Source: an uncultured Prevotellaceae bacterium (GTDB lineage: Bacteria; Bacteroidota; Bacteroidia; Bacteroidales; Bacteroidaceae). From it: a stretch of DNA of 64,000 bases. Under the pieces are notes generated by a model. It worked only from the letters and a program-made list of their open reading frames with translations. It searched no databases and was not told the DNA's origin. This document shows positions 16,387-26,588 of the stretch, piece after piece. Location: positions 1-64,000 of the forward strand of contig ONDM01000010.1 in the NCBI GenBank assembly GCA_900316585.1, read 5' to 3'. The position numbers were made by a program, and so were the translations under genes. Each line of letters opens with the position of its first letter. Within the stretch, counting starts at the first letter, position 1.

Positions 16387-18528
16387 TTATTTTTTTCTTA
16401 AGGTCAGTTCGTCTATCAGGTTGCTGGCACCGCCCCACTTGTCTATCATGTAGAGCACATAGCGGATGTCCACGCTGATGCAGCGCTGGAGGTCGGAGTC
16501 AAAGGTGATGTCGGAACTCATGGCTTCCCAGTTGCCGTCGAATGCCAGGCCGATGAGCTGGCCCTTGCCGTCGAAGACGGGGCTTCCGGAGTTTCCTCCG
16601 GTGATGTCATTGGTGGTAAGGAAGCAGAGCTGCATGTCCTTGCTCTTCTTGTCCTTGTACGGACCGTAGTTCTTGCTTTGGATGAGGTCCACCATCTCGT
16701 CCTCCAGGAAGTAGTCTTTGTTCTGGGATTGGATGGAGGCCTTGGCTATGAGTCCATGTGTGCCGCAGTAGATGCCAGAGTTCTGTCCGTTGGCCATGGT
16801 ATAGCTCTTCACGGTTCCGAAGCTCATGCGCATGGTGCTGTTGGCATCGCTGTAGTAAGCCTGTGCCATGTCCATCTCCCGGATGGCAGCGTTCAGCAGT
16901 CGCTCATTCTCTTCGATGGCGAAGCTTTCCTCGCGGTTCTTCATGCGCAAGTCCATGAGTTTCAGGTACATTTCCAGGGTGGTGGCCATCATTGGGTCAG
17001 CCATGATTTTGTCGGGCTCCTTCTGCAGGAGTACCAACAGGCTGTCTTCCGATGTGAAGGCGGTATGGGCGTAGAGGTCGTCCACGAATTTCTGTGTGTC
17101 TCCACCGTAGAGGGTGTCAATGCGTGCGTAGGTGTCAGGGAGTGCGTTCTCCATGCCTTCCACCTGCTTCTTGTAGTTCTGGAGCATGGCCAGCAGCACT
17201 TCCTTGTCCACGTTCAGGTCAATGTCTTTGTAGCCTTCCACGATGCGGCGCAACTGAGTCATACCTTCTTCCTCATCTTCGGAGAAGTCGGTGGACATGA
17301 CTTGCAGGGCTATCTGCATGAGGTCTGAGCTGGAGAAGAAACTTTCTACCAGGAAGTAGAAGGTGCGAACACCATCCTTGCGTTTCTCATAGCTTTCTTT
17401 CAGCTTGCTGATGACATTGGCATATTTACCTCGTTCCATCGGACGCATGCTAATCCAGTCGTTCAGTTTCTGTTCCAGTTCTCTTTTCTGTTCCAGGACA
17501 TGAAGTTTCTCGATACTCTCGTTCATGCCGATGGAGTTTTTCCAGTAGTTGGAGCTGCTGGCGTACTTGGAGTCGTACATGATACGGATGGCTGCATTTG
17601 CATCCATGTGCTTCTTCCAGATGGCCTGCTTCACGCCGCGCACCTGAATCATGGCAGCGTTCCAGCCTTCCATGCGTTCCTGAATACCGAAGCTGGAGAG
17701 ATAGCGGTTGGTTTCACCAGGGAATCCGATGGTCATGCTGAAGCTTCCTTCCTGATAGCCTTTCAGGGAAATGGGAGCGTATCTGGCCGGGTGGTAAGGC
17801 ACATTGTCCTCACTGTAGGTGGCTGGCTTGTTGTTCTTGTCTGCATAGATACGGAAGACGCTGAAGTCTCCGGTATGGCGTGGCCATACCCAGTTGTCGG
17901 TGTCACCGCCGAACTTGCCCACACTTGATGGTGGAGCGAAGACCAGGCGGATATCGCGGTAATCCTTGTAGACGGAAAGGTAATATTCGTTTCCGGCAAA
18001 ATAGGGGGATACGATAGGGGAAAGGGTGGAATCGACCTCCAGTACCTCATTCTGGATGAGGGTGCAGATGGAATCAATGATTTCTTCACGTTCCAGTTCT
18101 GTGGCATTGGCAGGTACTGAGCCTAGCACACGCTGAGTCACATCTTCGGTGCGGACCAAGAAACTGACGAAAAGGTCTGGGTTTGGCAGTTCCTCGGCAC
18201 GGGTACGGGCAATAAAGCCGTTCTTCAGGTAATCATGTTCCGTGGAGGAATGCTGCTGGATGTTGTCGAATCCGCAGTGGTGGTTGGTGAAGACCAGTCC
18301 GTCGGGGCTGACTACCACACCGGTGCAGAATCCTCCGAAGCTAACTACAGCGTCCTTCAGGGACGTACCATAAGGATTGTAGAGGTCTTTGGCAGAGAGT
18401 TCCAGGCCCAAAGCCTTCATCTGCTTCAGAGTTGCCTCACTCAGTTTGTTCAGCATCCACATGCCTTCATCGGCCTTCATGCTGGAGGCGCAGATGAGAC
18501 ATATAAATAAGGTTAAGATCTTCTTCAT
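16387..18528 (-). CDS. S46-family dipeptidyl-peptidase (DPP7/DPP11 type)
   Basis: 713 residues, signal peptide to about Ala19. A chymotrypsin-like S46 protease with catalytic His84 in TNHHCGF, Asp in GGDTDNW and Ser in GGNSGSPV. S46 enzymes release dipeptides from peptide N termini in the periplasm, feeding amino-acid use. Eighteen residues after the catalytic Ser is Gly (FDGNWEAMS), where DPP11 enzymes have the Arg that selects Asp/Glu; this favours a DPP7-like preference for hydrophobic residues, a tentative reading. Length is normal for the family. It is 27 nt downstream of ybeY. Confidence 0.92.
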   Translation of the reverse strand: MKKILTLFICLICASSMKADEGMWMLNKLSEATLKQMKALGLELSAKDLYNPYGTSLKDAVVSFGGFCTGVVVSPDGLVFTNHHCGFDNIQQHSSTEHDYLKNGFIARTRAEELPNPDLFVSFLVRTEDVTQRVLGSVPANATELEREEIIDSICTLIQNEVLEVDSTLSPIVSPYFAGNEYYLSVYKDYRDIRLVFAPPSSVGKFGGDTDNWVWPRHTGDFSVFRIYADKNNKPATYSEDNVPYHPARYAPISLKGYQEGSFSMTIGFPGETNRYLSSFGIQERMEGWNAAMIQVRGVKQAIWKKHMDANAAIRIMYDSKYASSSNYWKNSIGMNESIEKLHVLEQKRELEQKLNDWISMRPMERGKYANVISKLKESYEKRKDGVRTFYFLVESFFSSSDLMQIALQVMSTDFSEDEEEGMTQLRRIVEGYKDIDLNVDKEVLLAMLQNYKKQVEGMENALPDTYARIDTLYGGDTQKFVDDLYAHTAFTSEDSLLVLLQKEPDKIMADPMMATTLEMYLKLMDLRMKNREESFAIEENERLLNAAIREMDMAQAYYSDANSTMRMSFGTVKSYTMANGQNSGIYCGTHGLIAKASIQSQNKDYFLEDEMVDLIQSKNYGPYKDKKSKDMQLCFLTTNDITGGNSGSPVFDGKGQLIGLAFDGNWEAMSSDITFDSDLQRCISVDIRYVLYMIDKWGGASNLIDELTLRKK

Positions 18529-18555
18529 AGTATGTTCAACTGTTTTTCTCTGTTT

Positions 18556-18978
18556 TCATCGGATGGAGAGGGCTTTGTTTTCAGCAGCCTCCATGATTTC
18601 ACGCTCACCCGGTCCTTTGTCGTTTATTCCGCACAGGTGCAGGATGCCGTGTATGATGACTCGGTTTAGTTCCTGCTCATAGGTAGCTCCCACCTGCTCG
18701 GCATTGGTGCGTACAGTGTCCAGGCTGATGAACAGGTCTCCGCTGATGACATCTCCTTCTGAATAGTCGAAGGTGATGATATCGGTGTAGTAGTCGTGCT
18801 GGAGATACTGCTGGTTTACCTCCAGAATCTTATCATCGTTCACAAAGATATAGGCCACATCGCCTACTTTTTTCCCATAGGTGGCAGCCACGCGCTTCAC
18901 CCATGCTGAGTTTTCTCTTCTTTTTATGTGGGGCATTCTAGCCCCGTCGGTCTGATAGGTTATCATTTTCTCAGTCAA
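18556..18978 (-). CDS. ybeY: Endoribonuclease YbeY, 16S rRNA maturation
   Basis: 140 residues. The zinc-binding signature appears as [13 protein letters not shown] near residues 111-123; the usual third ligand of GYDH is changed to the NDKG form that Bacteroidetes YbeY commonly show. YbeY is a single-strand RNase acting in 16S rRNA 3'-end processing and ribosome quality control in the cytoplasm. Its start overlaps the ruvB end by 8 nt, so the two are translationally coupled. Confidence 0.9.
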   Translation of the reverse strand: MTEKMITYQTDGARMPHIKRRENSAWVKRVAATYGKKVGDVAYIFVNDDKILEVNQQYLQHDYYTDIITFDYSEGDVISGDLFISLDTVRTNAEQVGATYEQELNRVIIHGILHLCGINDKGPGEREIMEAAENKALSIR

Positions 18979-19996
18979 ATAGTCCTGGGATTCCTCCGTC
19001 CATGATCATGTTCCTTCCCAGGTGTTTATATGCCAGTTCTGTCACCATACGTCCTCGAGGTGTTCTTTTCAGGAAGCCTTCCTGAATGAGGTAGGGTTCA
19101 TAGACTTCCTCCACGGTGCCTGCATCTTCACCCAGTGCGGTGGCAATGGTGGTGATTCCCACAGGCCCTCCCCGGAACTTGTCGATGATGGTGAGTAGAA
19201 TCTTGTTGTCAATCTCATCCAGCCCGTAGGTGTCAATGTTCAGTGCTTCCAGCGCATACTTGGCTATTTCCAGGTTGATGCGTCCGTCGCCTTTTACCTG
19301 GGCAAAGTCACGTACTCGGCGAAGCAGGGCATTGGCAATACGGGGCGTACCACGGCTCCGGCGGGCAATTTCTGAGGCTGCCTTACTATCGCACGGCATT
19401 TTTAGGATGTTTGCGGAACGGGTTACGATACGTGTCAGTGTATCAGCATCGTAGTATTCCAAGTGCATGTTGATGCCAAATCGTGCACGCAACGGAGAAG
19501 TCAGCAGACCGCTTCGGGTGGTTGCTCCCACGAGCGTGAACGGGTTCAGGTCTATCTGGATGCTCCGAGCCGACGGTCCCTTGTCTATCAGGATGTCGAT
19601 GCGATAGTCTTCCATGGCACTGTAGAGGTATTCCTCCACCACCGGCTGGAGGCGGTGTATCTCATCGATGAAGAGCACATCGTTCGGTTCCAGTGAGGTA
19701 AGCAGTCCGGCCAGGTCTCCCGGCTTGTCCAGCACAGGTCCTGAGGTGACCTTGAACCCCACTCCCAGTTCATTGGCAATAATGTTGCTCAATGTAGTCT
19801 TTCCCAGTCCGGGAGGTCCGTGGAGCAAAGTATGGTCCAGAGGTTCCCCACGCAGTTTGGCAGCCTGCACGAAGATACGCAGGTTCTCTACGATTTTCTG
19901 CTGTCCGCAGAAATCCTCAAAGCGCAGAGGGCGCAAGGCATTCTCGAACTCGCGGTCGGAACTGTTCTGTTGTTCTCTGATGTTGAAATCACTCAT
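18971..19996 (-). CDS. ruvB: Holliday junction branch-migration ATPase RuvB
   Basis: 341 residues, full length. Walker [11 protein letters not shown] near residue 63, Walker B DEIH, sensor 1 GATTRSG and arginine finger region RARFG, then the C-terminal winged helix ending [16 protein letters not shown]. RuvB hexamers drive branch migration together with RuvA, which is not in this window. It is 3 nt from the upstream S41 peptidase gene. Confidence 0.97.
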   Translation of the reverse strand: MSDFNIREQQNSSDREFENALRPLRFEDFCGQQKIVENLRIFVQAAKLRGEPLDHTLLHGPPGLGKTTLSNIIANELGVGFKVTSGPVLDKPGDLAGLLTSLEPNDVLFIDEIHRLQPVVEEYLYSAMEDYRIDILIDKGPSARSIQIDLNPFTLVGATTRSGLLTSPLRARFGINMHLEYYDADTLTRIVTRSANILKMPCDSKAASEIARRSRGTPRIANALLRRVRDFAQVKGDGRINLEIAKYALEALNIDTYGLDEIDNKILLTIIDKFRGGPVGITTIATALGEDAGTVEEVYEPYLIQEGFLKRTPRGRMVTELAYKHLGRNMIMDGGIPGLFD

Positions 19997-19999
19997 TTT

Positions 20000-21553
20000 T
20001 TATTCTTCAAGCAGTTCTAGTCCTTTCTGTACGATAGGATTCACTTGGTTTAAGATCTGAAAGTATTCACTGGTATCCCAGAGGTCTCGGGCAAGCAGTC
20101 CTTTCAGTTGCAGCTTGATCATCTTGAGTCCTTCCTGGAATCCCTTTTCATCGTATTCCACGCCTGCGGCCTTTCCTTCAGCTACTACATTGTCCAGCAG
20201 TTCCTTGTCCACCTCAAAGTAGGCGTAGTATTTGTCGAAGTTAGGATAGTCCTTCTTCAGTTGTGCCCGGTGTTTGTCCAGATATTTCAGGGTAGTCTTC
20301 ACAAAGGCACTGGTCACTGCCAGCTTCCGGTAGTAAAGATTGGTCTGCATGGTGTCCACGGGTACGAAGAAATCGGGCATTATACCACCTCCACCATATA
20401 CCTTGCGATGGTCTTTTAGTGTCTCATACACCACGCTCTTATCCAGGCGCACGCTGTCTTCGTGGTAGAGTTCCCCACTCTCGATGCGGTGCAGGATGTC
20501 CATGTTGTAGTCTTCCTTGTGCCCTTTCTCGTAAGGTCTTTGGATGCAGCGTCCGGATGGGGTATAGTAGCGGGCTATTGTCAGTCGGATCATGCTCTCA
20601 TCGGGGAGCGACATGGCTCGTTGCACCAGTCCTTTTCCGTAAGTTCTCCGTCCCACGATGGTTCCCCGGTCATTGTCCTGGATGGCTCCTGCCAAAATCT
20701 CGGCAGCCGAAGCACTGTTTTGGTTCACCAGAATCATCAGCGGCAAGTTCTTGAACATGCCTCTTCCGTTTGCCCGGTATTCTCTTCGGCGTGAGTTCCT
20801 TCCTTCCGTGTAGACGATAGGTTCGTCGGTATTCAGGAATTCGTTCACGATATCAATGGCAGCATCCAGGTAGCCTCCACTGTTGTCTTGCAGGTCTATG
20901 ATGAGAGACTCCATGCCTTCTGCCTGCAGTTTCTGGATGGCTTCTATCATTTCCTTATGCGTGTGACGGCCGAACTGGTCGAACTGGATATATCCGATGC
21001 CGCTGTGAGCCAGATAGGCTGCATTCAGGGAGTGCACAGGGATTTTGTCCCGTTTCACATTGAAGTGCAGGATGTTCTTCACTTCTTGGCGCAGGACGCT
21101 CAGTTTCACCATGCTGCCTTTTGGACCACGCAGACGTTTCGTGATTTCAGTCTGTGGCATGTTCACACCGGCAATGGCGGAGTCGTTCACAGCGATGATG
21201 CGGTCTCCAGCCAGGATGCCCACCTTCTCACTGGGGCCTTTCACCACCGGTTGAATGACCACCAGGGTGTCTTCCACCATGTTGAAGGTCACGCCTATGC
21301 CTTCGAAGCTGCCTTCCAGCGGTTCGGTAAGCTTGGCTACCTCCTCGGGGGTGGAATAGGTGGAGTGTGGGTCCAGTTCCTTCAGCATGGCACGGATAGC
21401 GCTCTCCACTATTTTGTCCTCAGCCACTGAGTCCACGTAGAAACGGCTGATGGCAGCTTCGGCCAGTTCCAGCTTCCGCAGTTCCTTGTTGCTTTGTGCC
21501 TGTAGGCTCAGGCTGGCAGCGAGGACCAAAGTCAAAAAGAATGTTTTCTTCAT
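20000..21553 (-). CDS. S41-family C-terminal processing peptidase
   Basis: 517 residues with a signal peptide ending LSLQAQ (about residue 20). A PDZ domain (about 85-170: GSFEGIGVTF, GPSEKVGILAGDRI) precedes the S41 catalytic domain with Ser in NQNSASAAEI and Lys in RRTYGKGLVQ, the Ser-Lys dyad of CtpA/Prc proteases. A helical C-terminal region follows. It works in the periplasm on envelope proteins. It lies 3 nt from both coaD and ruvB, so it belongs to the same operon. Confidence 0.93.
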   Translation of the reverse strand: MKKTFFLTLVLAASLSLQAQSNKELRKLELAEAAISRFYVDSVAEDKIVESAIRAMLKELDPHSTYSTPEEVAKLTEPLEGSFEGIGVTFNMVEDTLVVIQPVVKGPSEKVGILAGDRIIAVNDSAIAGVNMPQTEITKRLRGPKGSMVKLSVLRQEVKNILHFNVKRDKIPVHSLNAAYLAHSGIGYIQFDQFGRHTHKEMIEAIQKLQAEGMESLIIDLQDNSGGYLDAAIDIVNEFLNTDEPIVYTEGRNSRRREYRANGRGMFKNLPLMILVNQNSASAAEILAGAIQDNDRGTIVGRRTYGKGLVQRAMSLPDESMIRLTIARYYTPSGRCIQRPYEKGHKEDYNMDILHRIESGELYHEDSVRLDKSVVYETLKDHRKVYGGGGIMPDFFVPVDTMQTNLYYRKLAVTSAFVKTTLKYLDKHRAQLKKDYPNFDKYYAYFEVDKELLDNVVAEGKAAGVEYDEKGFQEGLKMIKLQLKGLLARDLWDTSEYFQILNQVNPIVQKGLELLEE

Positions 21554-21556
21554 ACG

Positions 21557-22021
21557 TTAGTCCAGTTTCATTCCATCGGGAAGAAACTCTGATACATCTT
21601 TTCCGTAGCCGATGAGTTCACGGACAATGCTGCTGCTCACACTGCTGAACTGTGGGAAGGTGAAGAGTAGAAGAGTTTCTATGCCGTTGAGTCGGCGGTT
21701 GATGTCTGCCATGCTCTCCTCATATTCGAAGTCTTTCACGCAGCGCAGACCCCTGACGATGCAGGTGGCATTGATTTCCTTGGCAAAATCTGCGGTCAGT
21801 CCCTGGTAGGTGGCTACTTTCACTCTTGGTTCGTTCTCATACAGTTTGGTAATCATTTGCAAGCGTTTCTCCAGACTGAAAAGGCAGCGTTTGCTGTCGT
21901 TCACTCCGATGCCGATGACCACTTCATCCATCAGATTCAGTGAACGCTCCACAATGTTCTGATGGCCTTTAGTAAAGGGGTCAAATGTGCCTGTGAACAG
22001 GGCTTTGTGCTTAATCTTCAT
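21557..22021 (-). CDS. coaD: Pantetheine-phosphate adenylyltransferase
   Basis: 154 residues. Nucleotidyltransferase signature [15 protein letters not shown] (TKGH as the T/HxGH motif) and the C-terminal [12 protein letters not shown]. CoaD transfers AMP from ATP to 4'-phosphopantetheine in coenzyme A synthesis, in the cytoplasm. Its 5' end overlaps the parE 3' end by 11 nt, which suggests coupled translation. Confidence 0.96.
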   Translation of the reverse strand: MKIKHKALFTGTFDPFTKGHQNIVERSLNLMDEVVIGIGVNDSKRCLFSLEKRLQMITKLYENEPRVKVATYQGLTADFAKEINATCIVRGLRCVKDFEYEESMADINRRLNGIETLLLFTFPQFSSVSSSIVRELIGYGKDVSEFLPDGMKLD

Positions 22022-23969
22022 ATTCGTAGTCTTCTGGGCGGTCTTCCTCGACCACCAGATTGTTAATGATGAATTGCTGACGTTCCATGGTGTTCTTTCC
22101 CATGTAGAATTCCAAGAGTTTCTTCACCAGGTCATCCTTGCTCAGGTTCACCTGCTCCAGACGGATATCCTCGCCGATGAATCCTTCGAATTCTTCAGGT
22201 GAGATTTCACCCAGTCCCTTGAATCGGGTGATTTCTGGGTTAGGGCTCAGCTTCTCGATGGCCTTGATACGTTCTTCATCGCTGTAGCAGTAGATGGTTT
22301 CATATTCATTGCGTCCCTCACTGCGTTTTCTTTTCTTGTCGATGTCCTTTTCACCCTTCTGTTTCTTCTTCTTGTTTCTTACTCGGAACAGTGGGGTCTG
22401 CAGGATATAGACGTGTCCTTTCTTGATGAGGTCTGGGAAGAACTGCAGGAAGAAGGTCAGCATCAGCAGTCGGATGTGCATGCCGTCCACATCGGCATCG
22501 GTAGCCACGATGACTTTATTGTACCGCAGGCCTTCCAGTCCGTCTTCAATGTTCAGGGCGTTCTGCAGCAGGTTGAACTCTTCGTTCTCATACACCACTT
22601 TCTTGGTCAGGCCGAAGGTATTCAGAGGTTTGCCTCGCAGGGAGAATACGGCCTGGGTATTCACGTTTCGGCTCTTGGTGATGCTTCCGCTGGCAGAGTC
22701 ACCCTCAGTGATGAAGATGGAACTCTCTTCTTGGAGGTCACCTTTGGTATCGTTCAAGTGTACACGGCAGTCGCGCAACTTACGGTTGTGCAAGTTAGCT
22801 TTCTTGGCGCGTTCACGTGCCAGTTTGGTAATACCGGCCATAGCCTTACGGTCCCGTTCACTCTCATTGATTTTTTGGAACAGGGCTTCGTTCATGTCAG
22901 GATTACGGTGCAGGTAGTTGTCCACTTCGGTCTTGATGAAATCGCCGATGAACTTGTTTACGCTGATTCCACCGTTAGGTTCCATGGTCAGGGAGCCAAG
23001 TTTGATTTTTGTCTGGCTCTCGAACTGTGGTTCCTGTATGTTGAGGGCGATGGCAGCCACCATACCATTACGGATATCTCCCGGTTCCCACTGTTTGTTG
23101 TAGAATTCCTTGATGGTTCGTGCAATATGTTCCTTGAAGGCTGCCTGATGCGTACCACCTAGTGGGGTGTATTGTCCATTCACGAAGCTATAGTACTCAT
23201 CACCGTTCTGGTTAGTGTGGGTGAAAGCTATTTCTATATCTTCTCCCTTGAGGTGGATGATGGGGTAGAGTGCGGTGCTGTCCATCTTGTCGTTCAGCAA
23301 GTCTTCCAGTCCATGGCGGGAGATGATTCGCTGTCCGTTGTACATGATGGTCAGTCCAGAGTTCAGGTAGGTGTAGTTGCGCAGCAGGTTCTGCACGAAT
23401 TCTTCGTGGAACTGGTAGTTCTTGAAGAGGGTGTTGTCCGGTTCAAAAAAAATGTATGTACCGTTATCTTCCTGCGTGTCTTCTGTCACATCACTGACAA
23501 GTACCCCTTTCTTGAAGACAGCTTTGCGTACTTGCCCGTCGCGGAAACTCCATGCCTCGAAGTGGGAGCTTAGTGCATTCACGGCTTTGGAACCGACACC
23601 GTTCAGACCCACACTTTTCTTGAAGGCCTTTGAGTCATATTTTCCACCGGTGTTCAGAATACTCACTGCCTCAATCAGCTTTCCTTGGGGGATGCCTCGG
23701 CCATGGTCTCGCACACCCACACGCAAATTGTCATCGATGTTGACTTCGATGACTTTGCCTGCATCCATCTTGAATTCATCAATACTATTGTCAATGATTT
23801 CTTTCAAGAGTACATAAATTCCGTCTTCAGATGAGGAGCCGTCGCCCAGTCGTCCGATATACATACCTGGACGGGTGCGTACATGCTCCATATCGGAGAG
23901 ATGTCGTATATTGTCGTCGTTATAAACAGGTTGTGCCTCTTCTAGAGGCAGTCCTACTTCTTCGCTCAT
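22011..23969 (-). CDS. parE: DNA topoisomerase IV subunit B (ParE-type)
   Basis: 652 residues. A GHKL ATPase domain ([34 protein letters not shown]), a transducer domain, then TOPRIM with [11 protein letters not shown] and DADVDGMHI. The sequence and length fit ParE rather than GyrB (no GyrB insertion; RTRPGMYIG start). It would pair with ParC, absent from this window, to unlink daughter chromosomes. The C-terminal tail is acidic ([11 protein letters not shown]). Confidence 0.9.
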   Translation of the reverse strand: MSEEVGLPLEEAQPVYNDDNIRHLSDMEHVRTRPGMYIGRLGDGSSSEDGIYVLLKEIIDNSIDEFKMDAGKVIEVNIDDNLRVGVRDHGRGIPQGKLIEAVSILNTGGKYDSKAFKKSVGLNGVGSKAVNALSSHFEAWSFRDGQVRKAVFKKGVLVSDVTEDTQEDNGTYIFFEPDNTLFKNYQFHEEFVQNLLRNYTYLNSGLTIMYNGQRIISRHGLEDLLNDKMDSTALYPIIHLKGEDIEIAFTHTNQNGDEYYSFVNGQYTPLGGTHQAAFKEHIARTIKEFYNKQWEPGDIRNGMVAAIALNIQEPQFESQTKIKLGSLTMEPNGGISVNKFIGDFIKTEVDNYLHRNPDMNEALFQKINESERDRKAMAGITKLARERAKKANLHNRKLRDCRVHLNDTKGDLQEESSIFITEGDSASGSITKSRNVNTQAVFSLRGKPLNTFGLTKKVVYENEEFNLLQNALNIEDGLEGLRYNKVIVATDADVDGMHIRLLMLTFFLQFFPDLIKKGHVYILQTPLFRVRNKKKKQKGEKDIDKKRKRSEGRNEYETIYCYSDEERIKAIEKLSPNPEITRFKGLGEISPEEFEGFIGEDIRLEQVNLSKDDLVKKLLEFYMGKNTMERQQFIINNLVVEEDRPEDYEYED

Positions 23970-23986
23970 TATGTTTTATAGTGTTT

Positions 23987-25123
23987 TTATTTGATATCTT
24001 TGGTGAAGCAGCGACGTCTTTTGTGCTGCTTTGTGTCGAAATAAGCCCATTGTTTCTGGACTGCTTGGTTGTCTTCCAGTTCTGGATTACTCTCTGCCCA
24101 TTTGTATCCTTTCTTGATAGCGATAGGGATGATGTCGGCAAACAGGAGAGAATTGGCACCTTTGTTCTGATATTCAGGAGCTACCGCTACCAACAGCAGA
24201 TCCATGCCTTCGGGTTCTTTGATTTTCAGAGCCTTTAGCAGCGGCCACCAGCCAAACGGAAGGAGTTTTCCCTTGGCTTTCTGGAGGGCTACAGACAGGC
24301 TGCCCATGGTAATGCCCACACCCACTAGTTTTCCTTCATTGGTTTCCACTAGGGTTATCATGTCCAGATTGAGCAGGCTCAGGTAGGTCTTCACATAGAG
24401 GTCGATTTGGGCCTGGGTAAGTGCCACAAAACCGAAAAGGTCCTTATAGCCTTCGTTGATGAGGTCGAAGATTTTCTGACCATAGTTCTTTTCCTTGATT
24501 TCCTTTCTGCTGGATATCTTCACGACACACAGGCCGAATTTCTGCTTGACTACTTCAGCAATGCGCATCATCTTTTCTGGAATCTTGTCGGGGACGATGA
24601 TCTTAAACTCCACCCAATCCTTGGCCTTCACGAATCCCATCTTTTCCATATGCTGTGGGTAGTAAGGGTCATTGTAGATGGTAGCCATGGTTCCCAACTG
24701 GTCGAAGCCTTCGATGAGCATACCTTCGGGATCAAGGTCCGTGAAGCCTAGTGGGCCTACGATCTTGTCCATGCCATGGCTCTTACCGAATTTAGCCACA
24801 GCATCTATCAGGGCCTGGCTCACTTCCTCGTTGTCAATGAAATCGATGTATCCGAAGCGGACTGTCTTTTCATTCCAACGTTCGTTGGCACGTTTGTTGA
24901 TGATGGCAGCCACACGGCCCACCACCTTATTGCCATCCAGAGCCAGGTAGCATTCACAGTCGCAGAACTCCAGTGCGGGGTTCTTTCCAGGTGTGAATGT
25001 ATCCACCATGTCTTCGTAAAGTTCAGGTACCTTGTAAGGATTGTTTTTGTAGAGTTCGTAGTTGAAACGAATGAATTGCTTCAGTTCTTTTTTATTAGTT
25101 ACTTTATTGATGGTAATGGCCAT
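23987..25123 (-). CDS. GNAT-fold N-acetyltransferase-like protein
   Basis: 378 residues from the Met at 25123; a longer frame begins at 25174. It reads as two GNAT-like halves: an N-terminal part with GRVAAIINKRAN, and a C-terminal part with LVGVGITMGSLS and VAPEYQNKGANSLLF (an acetyl-CoA-binding-loop-like Q/RxxGxG/A region). Such proteins are common in Bacteroidetes and usually annotated as acetyltransferases without known substrate. It sits 17 nt upstream of parE in the same run. Confidence 0.75.
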   Translation of the reverse strand: MAITINKVTNKKELKQFIRFNYELYKNNPYKVPELYEDMVDTFTPGKNPALEFCDCECYLALDGNKVVGRVAAIINKRANERWNEKTVRFGYIDFIDNEEVSQALIDAVAKFGKSHGMDKIVGPLGFTDLDPEGMLIEGFDQLGTMATIYNDPYYPQHMEKMGFVKAKDWVEFKIIVPDKIPEKMMRIAEVVKQKFGLCVVKISSRKEIKEKNYGQKIFDLINEGYKDLFGFVALTQAQIDLYVKTYLSLLNLDMITLVETNEGKLVGVGITMGSLSVALQKAKGKLLPFGWWPLLKALKIKEPEGMDLLLVAVAPEYQNKGANSLLFADIIPIAIKKGYKWAESNPELEDNQAVQKQWAYFDTKQHKRRRCFTKDIK

Positions 25124-25198
25124 ATCTTTCAAGAAATATATAATTCGGGCATAAAGATAGCCATTTTTGCGCAAACATATACCTTATTTAAAAGATTT

Positions 25199-26395
25199 TT
25201 AGAAAATATGGGTCTTTTTGCAGTGAATCAGTATTTTTTCCGAAGGCTGCAAGGTGGTACAGAAAATGTATTGGTCTCCACCATCGGAGAGTTTCAATCT
25301 TTTACGCAAATCTGCCACACTGGAAGGGAAATTGCGAACAGTGATATTGGCTTGTTTCAATTCTTGAAGATTCTTCAGATCTTTCTTGTTGAATTTATAG
25401 GTATGCTCCACATTAAAGATGCGTCCTGGGAAATCTTTTACCAGTTCATGTGAAGTGTAAAGATGACTGTTCGGATGGAGTTTCTTCACTCTGTATCTGG
25501 TGCAGAGGCTTTTGAGTCCACCAGCTTTAATCAGGGCAGCATGGGGCTCATAGAGGTATTCCTCCACTGTTTCAGCGAAGTTAGCAGTAATATTCTCCTC
25601 TTCTAGTGGAGTGTATGTGAAAACTTGGTCATTTTTAGGAAGGTTTATGGCAGAAATCTTGATTTCATCGGTTGGTGTGGTTTCTTGTTGCAAGGTAAAG
25701 AGGAGTTCCTTACATTCGTTGTTCACAGCCACAACATGCACCTCATGAATGTGCCTTAGTGTACGTAGTGCCAGACTGATATCCAGCATGGGGGAAAGTT
25801 TTATCAGTATCTTTTTCCCTTTTTGTAGAAGTAAAGGTTCCAGAGCTTCCACATTGGGTTCACAGTCGGCTATAGAAACTACTTTGCTCCCATGTTTGTC
25901 CCGGCGTGCAGGATCTAGAAAAATCCAGTCCACGGGATTCATCTGTTTTAAATAATCCAAACTATTTGTATGTACAATTTGGGCATGAGAAAGATTTAGA
26001 ATTGGGAAGTTGTTTTGTGCCAGTTCGCACAGATATTCTTGTTGTTCTATGTATGTAGCTTTTTTGAATAGGGGAGCTATGAAACTAAAGTCTACCCCGA
26101 AGCCGGCAGTCAAGTCTGTGAAAGCATTTCTTTCTGGTGGGGTGGAGTTTGCTTCCACAATATGGGCTTTATAGAGAGCTGTGAGTTCTGAGGAGCACTG
26201 CTCCATGGAAAGACGGTGAGGGTAAAGAAGAAGAGTTTTTTTGGAGTAGGTGGGAATTTTCAGGAGCGCAGTCTGCCTTCCTTCAATCTGGTCTAGTGCA
26301 AAAGGCATATCCACATCAGGATATTTATCGGCTTGTAAGGCCAGATTGTTTACGTCTGCTTGCTGAAACTTTTCGATGAATTCCCTTGTATTCAT
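25199..26395 (-). CDS. Class I SAM-dependent methyltransferase with THUMP-like domain (PG_1098-like)
   Basis: 398 residues. N-terminal helical part; a Rossmann methyltransferase core with DLTAGFGVDF (motif I) and IFLDPARRD (motif IV, DPAR in place of DPP/NPPY); and a C-terminal THUMP-like region. Similar Bacteroidetes proteins are annotated as RNA methyltransferase-like. Target not known. Gap of 5 nt to the DUF4250 gene. Confidence 0.82.
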   Translation of the reverse strand: MNTREFIEKFQQADVNNLALQADKYPDVDMPFALDQIEGRQTALLKIPTYSKKTLLLYPHRLSMEQCSSELTALYKAHIVEANSTPPERNAFTDLTAGFGVDFSFIAPLFKKATYIEQQEYLCELAQNNFPILNLSHAQIVHTNSLDYLKQMNPVDWIFLDPARRDKHGSKVVSIADCEPNVEALEPLLLQKGKKILIKLSPMLDISLALRTLRHIHEVHVVAVNNECKELLFTLQQETTPTDEIKISAINLPKNDQVFTYTPLEEENITANFAETVEEYLYEPHAALIKAGGLKSLCTRYRVKKLHPNSHLYTSHELVKDFPGRIFNVEHTYKFNKKDLKNLQELKQANITVRNFPSSVADLRKRLKLSDGGDQYIFCTTLQPSEKILIHCKKTHIF

Positions 26396-26400
26396 CGGAA

Positions 26401-26580
26401 TTAGTGGAACTGATTCAACTCAGGGTAATACTCAAAACCTGCTTCGTTCAATTCCTTGATGAGGTCGTCCTCATTAACGTCCAGTTCATAGCAGAGTTCC
26501 TCCAGGGAATCATATTTGTCCCTGAGTTTCATGTTGACCATGCTCAGCAGCATGATAGGATCCTTTGGAATTTCGTTCAT
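26401..26580 (-). CDS. DUF4250 small protein
   Basis: A 59-residue protein read directly from the sequence, starting MNEIPKDPIMLLSMVNMKL and ending YYPELNQFH. The opening PKDPxMLLSxVNxKLRD and the closing GFEYxxExNQF are the signature of DUF4250, a small family of unknown function in Bacteroidetes and Firmicutes. No signal or membrane segment. It is packed between mscS (8 nt) and the THUMP-like methyltransferase gene (5 nt), so it is co-transcribed. Confidence 0.88.
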   Translation of the reverse strand: MNEIPKDPIMLLSMVNMKLRDKYDSLEELCYELDVNEDDLIKELNEAGFEYYPELNQFH

Positions 26581-26588
26581 AGTATTTG

